Assembly (NCBI RefSeq): GCF_030708455.1
Contig: NZ_JAUYWF010000008.1
Location: 62,001 to 126,000, forward strand
DNA length: 64,000 bases
Direction: 5' to 3'
From: Halomonas sp. SSL-5
Lineage (GTDB): Bacteria; Pseudomonadota; Gammaproteobacteria; Pseudomonadales; Halomonadaceae
Both the position numbers and the translations under genes were made by a program. Each line of letters starts with the position of its first letter. The first letter of the stretch is position 1. Below the pieces are notes generated by a model. That model worked only from the letters and a program-made list of their open reading frames with translations, made no database searches and was not told the DNA's origin. Shown here piece after piece: positions 51,097 to 60,360 of the stretch.

Positions 51097-53331
51097 TCAC
51101 AGGCTATCCAGGTAGGTGATCAACGGCATGGGATGAGCGATGGCGTAGCCTTGCAGGTAACCGACACCGAGGTCAGCCAGCGCGTCCTGTTGTGCCTGGG
51201 TTTCCACGAATTCCGCGACTACTCGCGCATCGAGCAGCTCGGCCAGGGCGCAGGTAGTACGTACCACCTCTCGGTCGAACGCCGAGGTGGTGATGTCGCG
51301 GATGAAGCTGCCATCGATCTTCAGCTCTTCCACGGGATACTGCTTCAGGTAGGCAAAGGTCGCGTGTCCGGTGCCAAAATCATCGATGGCCAGCCTGACA
51401 CCCAGATCATGGATGGCCTGCACGTTGTGCCGCGCGAGGTGGGTGTCCTGGATGAGCATCGTTTCGGTGATCTCCAGGCAGAGCTGATTCGGAGGCCAGT
51501 CGTGGCGGTCGAGCAGCGTTGCCAGGGTGTCCGGAAAGGACGCATTTTCCAGGGAGCTGCCCGACAGGTTGATGGCGATCTCGGTCAGGTGTTGCCTGGC
51601 TGGATGGTCGGCCACGAGAGACAGGGCGCGACCCAGTACCCATTCATCGATGCGGGGCATCAGGCCGAAGTTTTCGGCGATGCCCAGAAAAGTATCGGGG
51701 CCCATCAGGCTGCCATCGGGCAGGCGCCAGCGGATCAGTATCTCGGCGCGGTGGATCTCCGGAAGGTCATGCTGGAGGATGGGTTGGGCAAAGAGGTCGA
51801 AGTCGCCATGGGCGGTATTCCCCGCCAGGGCATCGCGCAGCCGCCCTGCCCAGTCCAGGGCATCGCGGTGGCTGTCGATGAGCAGGTTTGGGGCGTCTTT
51901 ATGATGGTAGAAGCGTTCCCTTTCCTGCTTGCCGGCCCGCTGACAGGCCATCAGCAGGAGGGAGGTCAAATGCCCTCGATGTGCCGGCATGATTCCTTCG
52001 ATCAGTGCGACGCGAAGCCCGAGACGCGCGACTGGAAGCCGGCCGGCATTCTCGGCAGCTTGCAGGTCATCGCAGAGGCGTTCGGCCAAGGATGCCGGGG
52101 CGGTGCCCTGTGGCTTTATCGGGATGAGTAGCGCGAAGAGCCCCGGTTGTAGCCTGGCCCCCATTCCTTCCCGTGAACACACGCAGTGGCGAATCGTCTC
52201 GGTGATTCGGCGTTCGATGCCGTGGGCCTCATCAAGGCCGGTCAGGGTAGCGAGGTCATCGATATCGGGGACCTGGACACCGATTAGGGCATGCAGTGAT
52301 GGGGCGGCATCTCCCTCCCTTCGATGTCGCAGCTGCTCGGTCAGCCCCAGGTCGTTATAGAGCCCGGTCAGGCCATCATGCAGGCGAGCCGCGTCCAGCT
52401 GGCGATTGGCGAGGTCATAGGAGTGCACCGACTCAATGGCCAGGAAGCCGATCAGGGTGGCCGTGAAGATGATCATCTGGCCATTGAGCATCGCCGGCTC
52501 GTCGAGAATGCCACCCGCGACGGTGTATAGACGCAGGTCGACGGCTGTCCAGGCGAGCACGAAGATGGGGACCACCAGCCTGGGCAGGCCGCCGGGCAGC
52601 AGGTAGACCGCCAGGATAGGGATGGTCAGGGCCAGGTAAGGCAACCAGCGCTGGGGAACCTCCTCGCTGTTCCCGAACAGCCACAGGGCGACCAGAACCA
52701 AGGTGGCTACCAGGCTCCAGGCGGCCAGGGCCAATCCGAGCGGACGCAGGCCATGGCGGCCGCGCAGCGGATGACCACGGCCCTCCATCCACTGCTGGGC
52801 GAGGGGTGTGAAGAGAAGCACCGAGGTGACCTCGGAGAGCCAGAGACCGGTCAACAGCTCGCCGCTGGGGATGCCATGGGCGAATTGCCAGACACCCAGG
52901 GCGGTGAAGAGACAGGCGCTGAGTGTCGCGATGATCGGCACCCGCAGCAGGCGACGGGCATGGTCCTGCTCGATGTGGTGCTGCAGCCAGCGAGAGAAAC
53001 CGGCCACGAACAGCATCACCACGAGGAAGCCGCCGGTGCCCACCAGGATGCCGACGAGGTCGTCGCCCCGGGCGATGTTCCAGAGCAGCGCCGCCAGGGC
53101 GAAGGCCGGCACCAGGCGGATGCCGCGGGCAAGTACGCTGCCATAGGCCAGTGCATTGGCCACCCAAAGCGGCGAAATGGGCAGGGTGTCCGACATGGCA
53201 GGAAACATCAGGCTGACCCAAAGCGCCGCCAGCCACCAGATGATGAAGGCTTGCCCGCTTTCCACACACCGACGGAACAGCAGCCGCGGCCGGGTGAACT
53301 CTGGGTCTCGTCCTGGCAGCATGCCGGCCAT
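51097..53331 (-). CDS. Membrane-anchored degenerate GGDEF / EAL c-di-GMP phosphodiesterase
   Basis: A 744-residue protein. A MASE1-like region of about eight membrane helices covers residues 20-300. A GGDEF-like domain follows (about 330-480), starting HDGLTGLYNDLGL. Its active-site loop is LQPGLFALL, with no GGDEF motif, so it is catalytically dead. The EAL domain (about 490-740) has EIL in place of EAL, but keeps NLSGSSLEN, LEITETML, the metal-binding DDFGTG and AEFVETQAQ. It is probably an active cyclic-di-GMP phosphodiesterase, with the dead GGDEF possibly a GTP sensor. The start at 53331 could also be the ATG three codons on. It counterbalances the cyclase at 6.7 kb. Confidence 0.9.
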   Translation of the reverse strand: MAGMLPGRDPEFTRPRLLFRRCVESGQAFIIWWLAALWVSLMFPAMSDTLPISPLWVANALAYGSVLARGIRLVPAFALAALLWNIARGDDLVGILVGTGGFLVVMLFVAGFSRWLQHHIEQDHARRLLRVPIIATLSACLFTALGVWQFAHGIPSGELLTGLWLSEVTSVLLFTPLAQQWMEGRGHPLRGRHGLRPLGLALAAWSLVATLVLVALWLFGNSEEVPQRWLPYLALTIPILAVYLLPGGLPRLVVPIFVLAWTAVDLRLYTVAGGILDEPAMLNGQMIIFTATLIGFLAIESVHSYDLANRQLDAARLHDGLTGLYNDLGLTEQLRHRREGDAAPSLHALIGVQVPDIDDLATLTGLDEAHGIERRITETIRHCVCSREGMGARLQPGLFALLIPIKPQGTAPASLAERLCDDLQAAENAGRLPVARLGLRVALIEGIMPAHRGHLTSLLLMACQRAGKQERERFYHHKDAPNLLIDSHRDALDWAGRLRDALAGNTAHGDFDLFAQPILQHDLPEIHRAEILIRWRLPDGSLMGPDTFLGIAENFGLMPRIDEWVLGRALSLVADHPARQHLTEIAINLSGSSLENASFPDTLATLLDRHDWPPNQLCLEITETMLIQDTHLARHNVQAIHDLGVRLAIDDFGTGHATFAYLKQYPVEELKIDGSFIRDITTSAFDREVVRTTCALAELLDARVVAEFVETQAQQDALADLGVGYLQGYAIAHPMPLITYLDSL

Positions 53332-53529
53332 CCCATTTCCCCCCTGGATATGTCACAGAGGGTAACGGATTACCCGCCACCGTGCGTTAACGGTGTGAGG
53401 TGTGGCGAGCCGCCATCGGCGTGCGAAGGTCCCGGCATACTCGTGATTTTCGGCGCCTTCGACGACGGATTCGGTCCTGATCTTGTCGGTGGACAAGCGC
53501 TTCTGGTCAGCTACTGCTGGGCGAGGGCG

Positions 53530-54357
53530 TCAGGGCCCGCCGTGGACCCTCTCGAGGCGCATGGCCCGGGTCTCCTGCAGGATACGGACGATGCGTTCGG
53601 CGTAGTGCGCCACCAGGCGTTCGCCCAGCGCTGCCGTCCCCAGCGGGGCGTTGCCGACCACGCCTCCGGGATGCAGGTCCTCGGCCAGCCAGGCGAAGGC
53701 CGCCTCGCCCTCGGGCCCCAGCAGCTGGCCCTCCTCGGCCATGGCCTGCCCCCGGGAGATGGAGGCGCTCAGCGCCTCGAGGCGCACCTTCCCCGGCGCA
53801 AGGTGGCGCATCAGGGCGGTCTCCAGCGCCCCGCCATGCAGCCCATGGCGAATTTCCTCGGCAGGCAGCGCGGCCTCGGGCAGCCCCTCCGGCAGCGGCA
53901 TGCGCGTGTAGTGGACCTTGACCACCAGCAGGCCGTGGCGGCGACGCAGCCGCAGGGCGGCCAGGTCCATGACCGCCTTGTTGCCGCCGTGGGCATTGAG
54001 CCACACCAGGCGCTGGAAGCCGGCCCGGGCCACCGCCTCGCCGTGGGCCTCCAGGGTGGCGATGGCCAGCTCCGGCGGGAGGCTCAGCGTGCCGGGGAAG
54101 GCGAGGTGCTCGTCGCTGGCGCCCACCGCCAGGGCGGGCAGCTGCACCAGCGGGAAGCCCGCGGGCAGCCGCGCCAGGGCGGCTGCCAGCAGCCCCTCGG
54201 CGATGTCGAGGTCGGTGGAGAGCGGCAGGTGGGCGCCGTGCTGCTCGATGGCGCCGAGCGCCATCACCGCCACGCTCTCTTCGGGCAGGGCGGCGAGCTC
54301 CGGCGTGGTCAGCGCCTGCCAGCGGGGGAAGTCCGGCAGGGTAGCGTCGTCTTTCAT
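53530..54357 (-). CDS. Creatininase-family amidohydrolase
   Basis: A 275-residue creatininase-fold metallohydrolase. Metal ligands are in ALGAIEQHGAHLPLSTD (Glu, His and Asp) and the WLNAHGGNKAVMD segment is a family hallmark. Relatives include creatinine amidohydrolase, the archaeal ArfB deformylase of riboflavin and F420 synthesis, and the MftE peptidase of mycofactocin. It is the last gene of the opgG-opgH-fkbM unit and overlaps fkbM by 4 nt. Its substrate may instead belong to the GTP-derived pathway encoded 2.5 kb away, where a GTP cyclohydrolase product could need deformylation. Confidence 0.88.
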   Translation of the reverse strand: MKDDATLPDFPRWQALTTPELAALPEESVAVMALGAIEQHGAHLPLSTDLDIAEGLLAAALARLPAGFPLVQLPALAVGASDEHLAFPGTLSLPPELAIATLEAHGEAVARAGFQRLVWLNAHGGNKAVMDLAALRLRRRHGLLVVKVHYTRMPLPEGLPEAALPAEEIRHGLHGGALETALMRHLAPGKVRLEALSASISRGQAMAEEGQLLGPEGEAAFAWLAEDLHPGGVVGNAPLGTAALGERLVAHYAERIVRILQETRAMRLERVHGGP

Positions 54358-55157
54358 TCAGGGGGCTCCCGGTTGGCGTCGGCGGTGTCATGGGGCGCGG
54401 CCAGCCGCGCGTAGAGGTCGCCGGAGGCGAGGCCGTCGGCGCCCCCGGCGAGCCAGGCGAGGGTGGCCTCGGCGTCGCGCCACTCGGCCCAGCGGAACGC
54501 CCGGCGTTCCCCCTCGATGGCGTTGAAGCGATAGTCGCCCAGCGCGGCCAGGCGTGTCACGCAGCGCTCGGCCACCCCCAGGGCGCCGGCCACGAACTCT
54601 ACCGAGACGCCCGGAAGCGGCGTGGAGAGCCCCGTCAGCACCTCGGCCTCGTACCCTTCCACGTCGATCTTGCAGAAGCGCGGCACACCATGCTCGGCGA
54701 TCAGCGCGTCGAGGGTGGTCAGGGTCACGCGATGCTGGCCCTCCCAGCGTACCTCGCGGAAGCCCGGGTTGTGCGCCCCGATGGTGGTGCGCCACTCGTG
54801 GGCCAGGGTGGAGACCGTGGGGTTGGCCTCGCTCACCGCGAGGCGTGCCTCGCCGGGGGCCGCCCCCGCGGCGAGGGGCAACAGGGTGACGCCGGGGCGG
54901 CCACCTACCAGCCGGGCCAGCCAGCGGAAGGGGCCGGGCTGGGGCTCCAGGGCCACCACCCGGGCCCCCAGGGCCTGGAAGGCCGCGGTGCGGTCGCCCA
55001 GGTGGGCGCCGATGTCGAAGGCCAGGTCGCCGGGGCCGATGAAGTCGGCATAGAGGCGGCGCAGCCCACGCTGGCGCCCCGGCCGCCAGTAGATGAACAG
55101 TGAACGGGCGAGGCCGAGGCCCTGGCGCAGACGAGCCGGGGAGAGAAGTGCCGTCAT
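54354..55157 (-). CDS. FkbM-family methyltransferase
   Basis: A 267-residue SAM-dependent methyltransferase. SAM motif I is LAFDIGAHLGDRTAAF (about residues 47-62), followed by VVALEPQPGPFRWL, and the FkbM-typical CKIDVEGYEAEVL (about 161-173). The start at 55157 has AAGGAAC upstream and forms a 4-nt overlap with opgH; the frame to 55202 is not needed. Its stop overlaps the creatininase start. It could O-methylate a sugar or glucan decoration, or act in another pathway. Confidence 0.9.
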   Translation of the reverse strand: MTALLSPARLRQGLGLARSLFIYWRPGRQRGLRRLYADFIGPGDLAFDIGAHLGDRTAAFQALGARVVALEPQPGPFRWLARLVGGRPGVTLLPLAAGAAPGEARLAVSEANPTVSTLAHEWRTTIGAHNPGFREVRWEGQHRVTLTTLDALIAEHGVPRFCKIDVEGYEAEVLTGLSTPLPGVSVEFVAGALGVAERCVTRLAALGDYRFNAIEGERRAFRWAEWRDAEATLAWLAGGADGLASGDLYARLAAPHDTADANREPPE

Positions 55158-57076
55158 CGAGGTTCCTTGTGAAGGGACTGGGTGGGCATCTCCCCGGGGC
55201 ACTCGGGGGGCGTTGGCCGAAGGGCCGCTGTCTCGGCTTCGGCTGCGTCGCCGTCGTTGAGGTCACGACGTGCTTCCAGCAGCCCCACATGGGTCCGGGA
55301 CTCCGGCGTGCGCAGCAGGCCGAGGCGGTCCAGCCAGGCGGCGGCGCGGTGGCTGCCGCTAACGCGTACCAGCAGCGGCGCCAGGAGCAGGCCCACCCAG
55401 ACCGGCGCCAGCCAGGCGAGGAGCAGCGGTGCCTGCCACTGGACGAGGGCGACCCACAGCGCGCCGAGCAGGGCGAAGGGTGCGGCGTGTCGCAGCGCGG
55501 CGCGCCAGGGCACGGCGCGCCCCTCGCGCGGCTGGGCTCCCCAATCGACGTTGGTGCCGGTGAGCACGCCGAGCACGAAGGCGCTGTGGAAGGCCATCAT
55601 GATGGGCGCCAGCAGGATGGCGGCGACCGCCTCCAGCAGGGCGCCGGCGACCAGGCGCACCCGTCCGCCGTAGGCGGCGGCACGCCGCCCCAGGGCGAGC
55701 AGCAGGCCGAGCCCCTTGGGGAGCAACAGCAGGCTGGCGGTCAGTGCCAGCAGGGCGGTGATCAGCTCCGGCCGGGCCCGGGGCCAGAGCGGGAAGAGCT
55801 GCTCGCCGGCGGTGAAGTAGGCGGGCTCGCGCTGGGCGAGTAGCGCCGCGTCCAGGCTGCCGGCGAGCAGGATGGCGAGCCACAGCAGCGAGGAGACGAA
55901 GGCCATGGCGCCCAGCAGGAAGTGCAGCCGGCTCATGGCATGCAGGCCGGGTGCCCCCAGCAGGCGCAGGTGCTGCAGGTTGCCCTGGGTCCAGCGGCGG
56001 TCGCGCCGGGCGTAGTCGAGCAGGTTGCCGGGCATCTCCTCGAAGCTGCCCGGCAGGCGCGTCTCGAGCTCCACCTCCCAGCCGGCGCGGCGCAGCAGGG
56101 CGGCCTCCACGAAGTCGTGGCTGAGGATCTCGCCGCCCAGCGGCGGGCGGCCGGGCAGGCGCGGCAGGCCGGCGTGGTCCATGAAGGCGTGCAGGCGCAG
56201 AATGGCGTTGTGCCCCCAGTAGTTGGCGGCGTCGCCCTGCCAGGCGCCCTGGCCGGCGGCCAGCATGGGGGCGTAGAGGCTGGCGGCGAACTGCGAGAGG
56301 CGACCGAACAGGGTGACTTGGCGCACCGGCAGCGGCACCGTCTGGATCAGCGCGACCCGGGGGCGGGCCTGCAGGGCGCGCACCAGTCCCAGCACGGTCT
56401 CGCCTGCCAGGCGGCTGTCGGCGTCGAGCACTACCAGGAAGTCGAAGGCCGCGCCCCATCGCCGACAGAACTCGGCGAGGTTGCCTGCCTTGCGCCCGGC
56501 GTTGCTGTCGCGGCGCCGGTAGTGCAGGGTCAGGCGGCCCTCGAGGCAAGCCTGCAGCCCGGCGATGGCCTGTGCCTCCGCCGCGGCGATGGCGGGGTCG
56601 GTGGTATCGCTGAGTACGAAGAGCGTGAAGTGGCGCGCCTCGCCGGTGGCGATCAGCGACTCGGCGGTGGCCGCGAGGGCCGCGATCACCTGCTCGGGCG
56701 ATTCGTTGTGGATCGGCATGGCCAGCACGGTGTGCCGGGTGATCGGCAGCCGAGCCTCGTCGGCGACCCGCGGGCGACGCTTGAGTGTCAGGGGGTCGCG
56801 GTCGGCCAGCAGCAGCAGGCAGCCGGCCAGGGCGGTCCAGAAGCCCACGGCGATCCAGGCGAAGGTGAGAGTGAAGAGGGCCAGGATCGCCACGCGCAGG
56901 GGGGTGAAGCCGTCCAGCCACAGCACCTGGGCCATCAGCCCCGCCCCGGCCAGGGTGGTCAGCCCCACCAGGGCGGCCAGCAGAAGCCGGCGTACGGCCA
57001 GCCCCGGCAGCCGCCCGGCGGCGGCGCGTCCGCGCCCCAGGGCGAGGCTAGCGCCGTTCGTCGGGGTGCCAGACAT
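55154..57076 (-). CDS. opgH: Osmoregulated periplasmic glucan glucosyltransferase
   Basis: A 640-residue inner-membrane GT2 enzyme that builds the beta-1,2-glucan backbone from UDP-glucose. Two helices precede the catalytic domain. The metal motif is DADSR in FLVVLDADSRLAGE, and the acceptor-site motif is RRWTQGN. Several C-terminal helices follow. It is shorter than E. coli MdoH at its N-terminus, so the FtsZ-binding extension may be missing. The start lies inside opgG (29-nt overlap) and its stop overlaps fkbM. Confidence 0.95.
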   Translation of the reverse strand: MSGTPTNGASLALGRGRAAAGRLPGLAVRRLLLAALVGLTTLAGAGLMAQVLWLDGFTPLRVAILALFTLTFAWIAVGFWTALAGCLLLLADRDPLTLKRRPRVADEARLPITRHTVLAMPIHNESPEQVIAALAATAESLIATGEARHFTLFVLSDTTDPAIAAAEAQAIAGLQACLEGRLTLHYRRRDSNAGRKAGNLAEFCRRWGAAFDFLVVLDADSRLAGETVLGLVRALQARPRVALIQTVPLPVRQVTLFGRLSQFAASLYAPMLAAGQGAWQGDAANYWGHNAILRLHAFMDHAGLPRLPGRPPLGGEILSHDFVEAALLRRAGWEVELETRLPGSFEEMPGNLLDYARRDRRWTQGNLQHLRLLGAPGLHAMSRLHFLLGAMAFVSSLLWLAILLAGSLDAALLAQREPAYFTAGEQLFPLWPRARPELITALLALTASLLLLPKGLGLLLALGRRAAAYGGRVRLVAGALLEAVAAILLAPIMMAFHSAFVLGVLTGTNVDWGAQPREGRAVPWRAALRHAAPFALLGALWVALVQWQAPLLLAWLAPVWVGLLLAPLLVRVSGSHRAAAWLDRLGLLRTPESRTHVGLLEARRDLNDGDAAEAETAALRPTPPECPGEMPTQSLHKEPR

Positions 57077-58607
57077 GGTTCCAGGTCTCGCTGATCACCT
57101 CGCCGTGCAGGCTCAGTCGCAGGCGCAGGTCGCTGGGGGCGTCGCCCTCGGGGTCGAGGCGGAAGGAAGCGCGCCAGCCACGTCCCTCCGGCAGGGGGCG
57201 TGCCTGCAGGTGGTGGACCGTGCCGCGGCTCGCGGTGAGCTCGGCCGTCACCGGCTGGTCGGCGGCCAGCCCCTCGAGTTCCCCGCCGGCGAAGTCGACC
57301 AGGAAGTGGCGGCGGCTGCGTGGCGGCGGGTCGGGGTCGCCGGGCACGCCGCCCCAGCCCTGGCGGGTACGCAGGACCCGGGCCGGCGCGATCCCGGCCG
57401 GCTCGGCGACGAAGGTGTGGGTGCGGTAGCGCAGCTCGCGCGCCTCGCCGGCACGCAGCGGGGTGTCGCTCACCCAGAAGGCGACGATGTTGTCGTGGGT
57501 CTCGTCCGGGGCGGGAATCTCCACCAGCTGCACGCGACCCGGGCCCCAGGGTTCGAGGGGCGCTACCCACTGGCTGGGACGCCGCTCGTAGCGGGCCTCC
57601 AGGTCCAGGTAGTGGGCGAAGTCGCGGGCCCGCTGCACCAGCCCGAAGCCCCCGGGGTCGCGGTCGAGCAGCGCCGAGACGCGCAGCGCCTGCGGGTTGG
57701 TGAGCGGCCGCCAGATCCACTCCTTCCCACCGGTGAGCACCAGCAGGCCGTCGGAGTCGTGCACCGCCGGGCGGTGGTCATCCACGTCGCGCGGGGTGGT
57801 GTCGCCGTGGGCGAACATGCTGGTCAGGGGGGCGATGCCCAGGGTCTCCACGTCGCGGCGGGCGAAGAGCCGGGCGGTCACCTCGACCTCGATATCGCGT
57901 CCCGGGGCGATGTCGAAGCGGTAGGCGCCGGCCAGCGAGGGGCTGTCGAGCAGGGCCAGCACCGTCATGCGGGTCGCCTCGGGGGCCGGGCGGACCAGCC
58001 AGAACTCGCGGAAGGCCGGGAACTCCTCGCCACGGGGCCGGGCGGTGTCGATGGCCAGCCCGCGGGCGGAGAGGCCGTAGCCCTGGCCGCGCCCCACCAG
58101 GCGGAAGTAGGAGGCGCCGAGGAAGACGGCGAACTCATCTTGGACCGCGGCGCGGTTGAGGGGGAAGTGCAGCCGGAAGCCGGCGTGGCCGGCGCCGGCG
58201 AGGTCCTGCCGCGCCAGCCCGGCGGCGGCGTCGTCGTAGCGGAAGCGGCTGGAGTCGAAGTCGAGCGTGGTCACCGTACCATCCTCCACCGTGTTGAGCT
58301 GCACCGGGGCATCGAACAGGAAGCCGGTGTGGAAGAGCTGCACCGTGAAGAGTCCGGCGTCGCGCCACAGAGCCGCCTCGGGGCGGAAGCGGATCTGGCG
58401 ATAGGTATCGTAGTCCAAATCGCGCAGTGCCTCGGGCAGCGCCCCGGTGCCGGGGTCAAAGGCACGGGCGGCCAGCGCCTCGGCCCTGTCGGTGACACTC
58501 TCGAAGAGGGTCTCGACCTCCTCGGGGGCGGTGGCGGCGGCAGGAGGTGCCGCCACCAGCAGCAAGGCGAGGCCGGTGACCAGGCCGGCGATGGGTCTCG
58601 GGGGCAT
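57048..58607 (-). CDS. opgG: Glucan biosynthesis protein G
   Basis: A 519-residue periplasmic protein with an N-terminal signal peptide (GLVTGLALLLVAAPPAAATA, cut near residue 26). The MdoG domain covers nearly the whole chain, with YDTYRQIRFRPEAALW, FHTGFLFDAPVQL, LTGGKEWIWRPLTNPQALR and WVAPLEPWGPGRVQLVEIP. It modifies and branches glucans made by OpgH. The start at 58607 has GGGAGAG upstream; the open frame to 58664 is not needed. It is the first gene of opgG-opgH-fkbM-creatininase. Confidence 0.95.
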   Translation of the reverse strand: MPPRPIAGLVTGLALLLVAAPPAAATAPEEVETLFESVTDRAEALAARAFDPGTGALPEALRDLDYDTYRQIRFRPEAALWRDAGLFTVQLFHTGFLFDAPVQLNTVEDGTVTTLDFDSSRFRYDDAAAGLARQDLAGAGHAGFRLHFPLNRAAVQDEFAVFLGASYFRLVGRGQGYGLSARGLAIDTARPRGEEFPAFREFWLVRPAPEATRMTVLALLDSPSLAGAYRFDIAPGRDIEVEVTARLFARRDVETLGIAPLTSMFAHGDTTPRDVDDHRPAVHDSDGLLVLTGGKEWIWRPLTNPQALRVSALLDRDPGGFGLVQRARDFAHYLDLEARYERRPSQWVAPLEPWGPGRVQLVEIPAPDETHDNIVAFWVSDTPLRAGEARELRYRTHTFVAEPAGIAPARVLRTRQGWGGVPGDPDPPPRSRRHFLVDFAGGELEGLAADQPVTAELTASRGTVHHLQARPLPEGRGWRASFRLDPEGDAPSDLRLRLSLHGEVISETWNHVWHPDERR

Positions 58608-58689
58608 GGCGCGTCTCTCCCGGGGTTCCTGACTCAGTGTCGTCACGGTTGGCGGATCCTGCACGTGGCACCGCTGCGCTTCATTGTGT

Positions 58690-58702
58690 TACAAGTCTTG
58701 TA
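58690..58702. promoter_or_regulatory. 13-nt palindrome in the divergent opgG / phosphatase gap
   Basis: TACAAG-T-CTTGTA is perfectly symmetric around one base. It overlaps an AT-rich stretch with CATAAT at 58703-58708 and a second GTACAT copy at 58718-58723. It lies in the only AT-rich patch of the 184-nt divergent gap, a good place for an operator controlling both directions. Confidence 0.35.
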
Positions 58703-58791
58703 CATAATGGATGATAAGTACATGACATGCCATGGACTACCCTGAGTCAGGAGGTCCGTTCCCCTTCACCCGCCCCCAGGAGCCACCTTCG

Positions 58792-60360
58792 ATGCCGCGT
58801 CTGCTGGGCCTCGCCGTCCTGCTCAATGTGCTGCTGCTGGTGCCCCTGTGGGTGCGCTTCGGGGCGATCGACACCCGCTGGGTGGCCCTGGAGGCGGTGC
58901 TGGTGGTGGCCCTGCTGGTGCTGCTGCCGGCCGGGCGGCTTCGCTGGCTGCGCCCGCCGCTGACCCTGGCGGTGCTGGTGGCGCTGCTCGCCGGGCTCGG
59001 GGACGCGGCCACCCACCTGGCCTTCGGGCGCCCGCTCAACCTTACCCTGGACCTGCCGCTGCTGCGCTCGGTGCTCCACCTGCTGGAGGGCAACCTGGGT
59101 GGCCTCCTGGCCTGGGTTACGGTGGCGCTGGCCGTGGCGCTGGTCGGTCTCGGCGGCTGGGGGCTGAACCGCGGGATGCGCCTCGTCCATGGTGTCTCGC
59201 CGGGTGCGCTTGGCCGCGGGCTGGCGGGGCTGGCGCTGGCGGCGAGCCTCGCCCTGCTGGCCGCCCAGTGGCATCACCAGCGCTGGCTGCCGGTGGCCCG
59301 GGCGCCGGCCATGGACACCCTGCGCTTCCAGGCCGAGCAACTGGTGGCAACCCAGCGCGCCCGCCGCGACTTCGCCGCGCGTCTGGATGCCACCTCCGGC
59401 CAGACCACGCCGCTGCCTGGGCTGGCCGGACGCGACCTGCTGCTGGTGTTCGTGGAGTCCTACGGTGCCTCGGCGCTGTTCGACGACCCCTTCGCCGAGG
59501 TGGTGGGGCCGCGGCTCGTCGAGGCTACCCAGCGCCTGGCCGGCGCCGGGCTCACGGTGGCCAGCGGGGTGCTGGCGTCCCCCATCCGTGGCGGCCAGTC
59601 CTGGCTCGCCCACGCCAGCGTGCTGGGCGGGCTCGCCATCGATAACTCGCTCTGGTACCGCCTGATGCTGGACAGCGACCGGTCGACCCTGGTGGACGAC
59701 CTGCGCGCCACCGGGCATCACAGCCTGGCCCTGATGCCCGCCATCACTCTGGCCTGGCCCGAGGGCGAGGCCTACGGTTTCGACGCGATCCATGCCGCGG
59801 CGGATATCGACTACGCCGGCCCGCCGCTGAACTGGGTGACCATGCCGGACCAGTTCACCCTGAATTACCTGGAGCGTCGCCTGCGCCGGCCGGCCGAGGC
59901 CCCGCTGTTCGCCCAGGTGGCGCTGATCTCGAGCCATGCCCCGTGGACGCCGATTCTGCCGCTGCTGGACGACTGGAAGGCGGTGGGCGACGGCAGTATC
60001 TTCCAGCGCTGGGCCGATGCCGGCCCCGCCCCCGACGCGCTGTGGCAGGACCTGGCGCAGGTGCGCGAGCACTACGCCCTGGCGGTCGACTACGCTGTCG
60101 GTGCAAGCACCCGCTGGGCGGAGGCCTTCGTCGACGATGACACCCTGCTGGTCCTGCTCGGCGACCATCAGCCGGCGCCGCTGATTGTCGGCGAGGGGGC
60201 CGGCTACGGGGTGCCGGTCCACGTGATCAGTGGCGACGCCGCCCTGGTCGAGCCCTTCCTGTCCCGCGGCTTCGTGCCCGGCATGCACCCCGGCACCCGG
60301 GTGCCGCTGGCCGGACTCGAGGCCCTGCGCGGCTGGCTGCACGAGGACTTTGGCCCATGA
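58792..60360 (+). CDS. LTA-synthase-like membrane sulfatase/phosphoglycerol transferase
   Basis: A 522-residue protein with four to five N-terminal membrane helices (about 1-165) and an alkaline-phosphatase-superfamily domain (about 205-515). Motifs seen are LLLVFVESYGASAL, GQSWLAHASVLGGLA, the SSHAPWTP histidine and LVLLGDHQPAPL. This is the pattern of LtaS/MdoB-type phosphoglycerol transferases and related sulfatases. Next to opgGH, decoration of periplasmic glucans with phosphoglycerol is the likely role; this is inference. ATG 58792 has CAGGAG upstream. It overlaps manC by 4 nt. Confidence 0.87.
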   Translation: MPRLLGLAVLLNVLLLVPLWVRFGAIDTRWVALEAVLVVALLVLLPAGRLRWLRPPLTLAVLVALLAGLGDAATHLAFGRPLNLTLDLPLLRSVLHLLEGNLGGLLAWVTVALAVALVGLGGWGLNRGMRLVHGVSPGALGRGLAGLALAASLALLAAQWHHQRWLPVARAPAMDTLRFQAEQLVATQRARRDFAARLDATSGQTTPLPGLAGRDLLLVFVESYGASALFDDPFAEVVGPRLVEATQRLAGAGLTVASGVLASPIRGGQSWLAHASVLGGLAIDNSLWYRLMLDSDRSTLVDDLRATGHHSLALMPAITLAWPEGEAYGFDAIHAAADIDYAGPPLNWVTMPDQFTLNYLERRLRRPAEAPLFAQVALISSHAPWTPILPLLDDWKAVGDGSIFQRWADAGPAPDALWQDLAQVREHYALAVDYAVGASTRWAEAFVDDDTLLVLLGDHQPAPLIVGEGAGYGVPVHVISGDAALVEPFLSRGFVPGMHPGTRVPLAGLEALRGWLHEDFGP

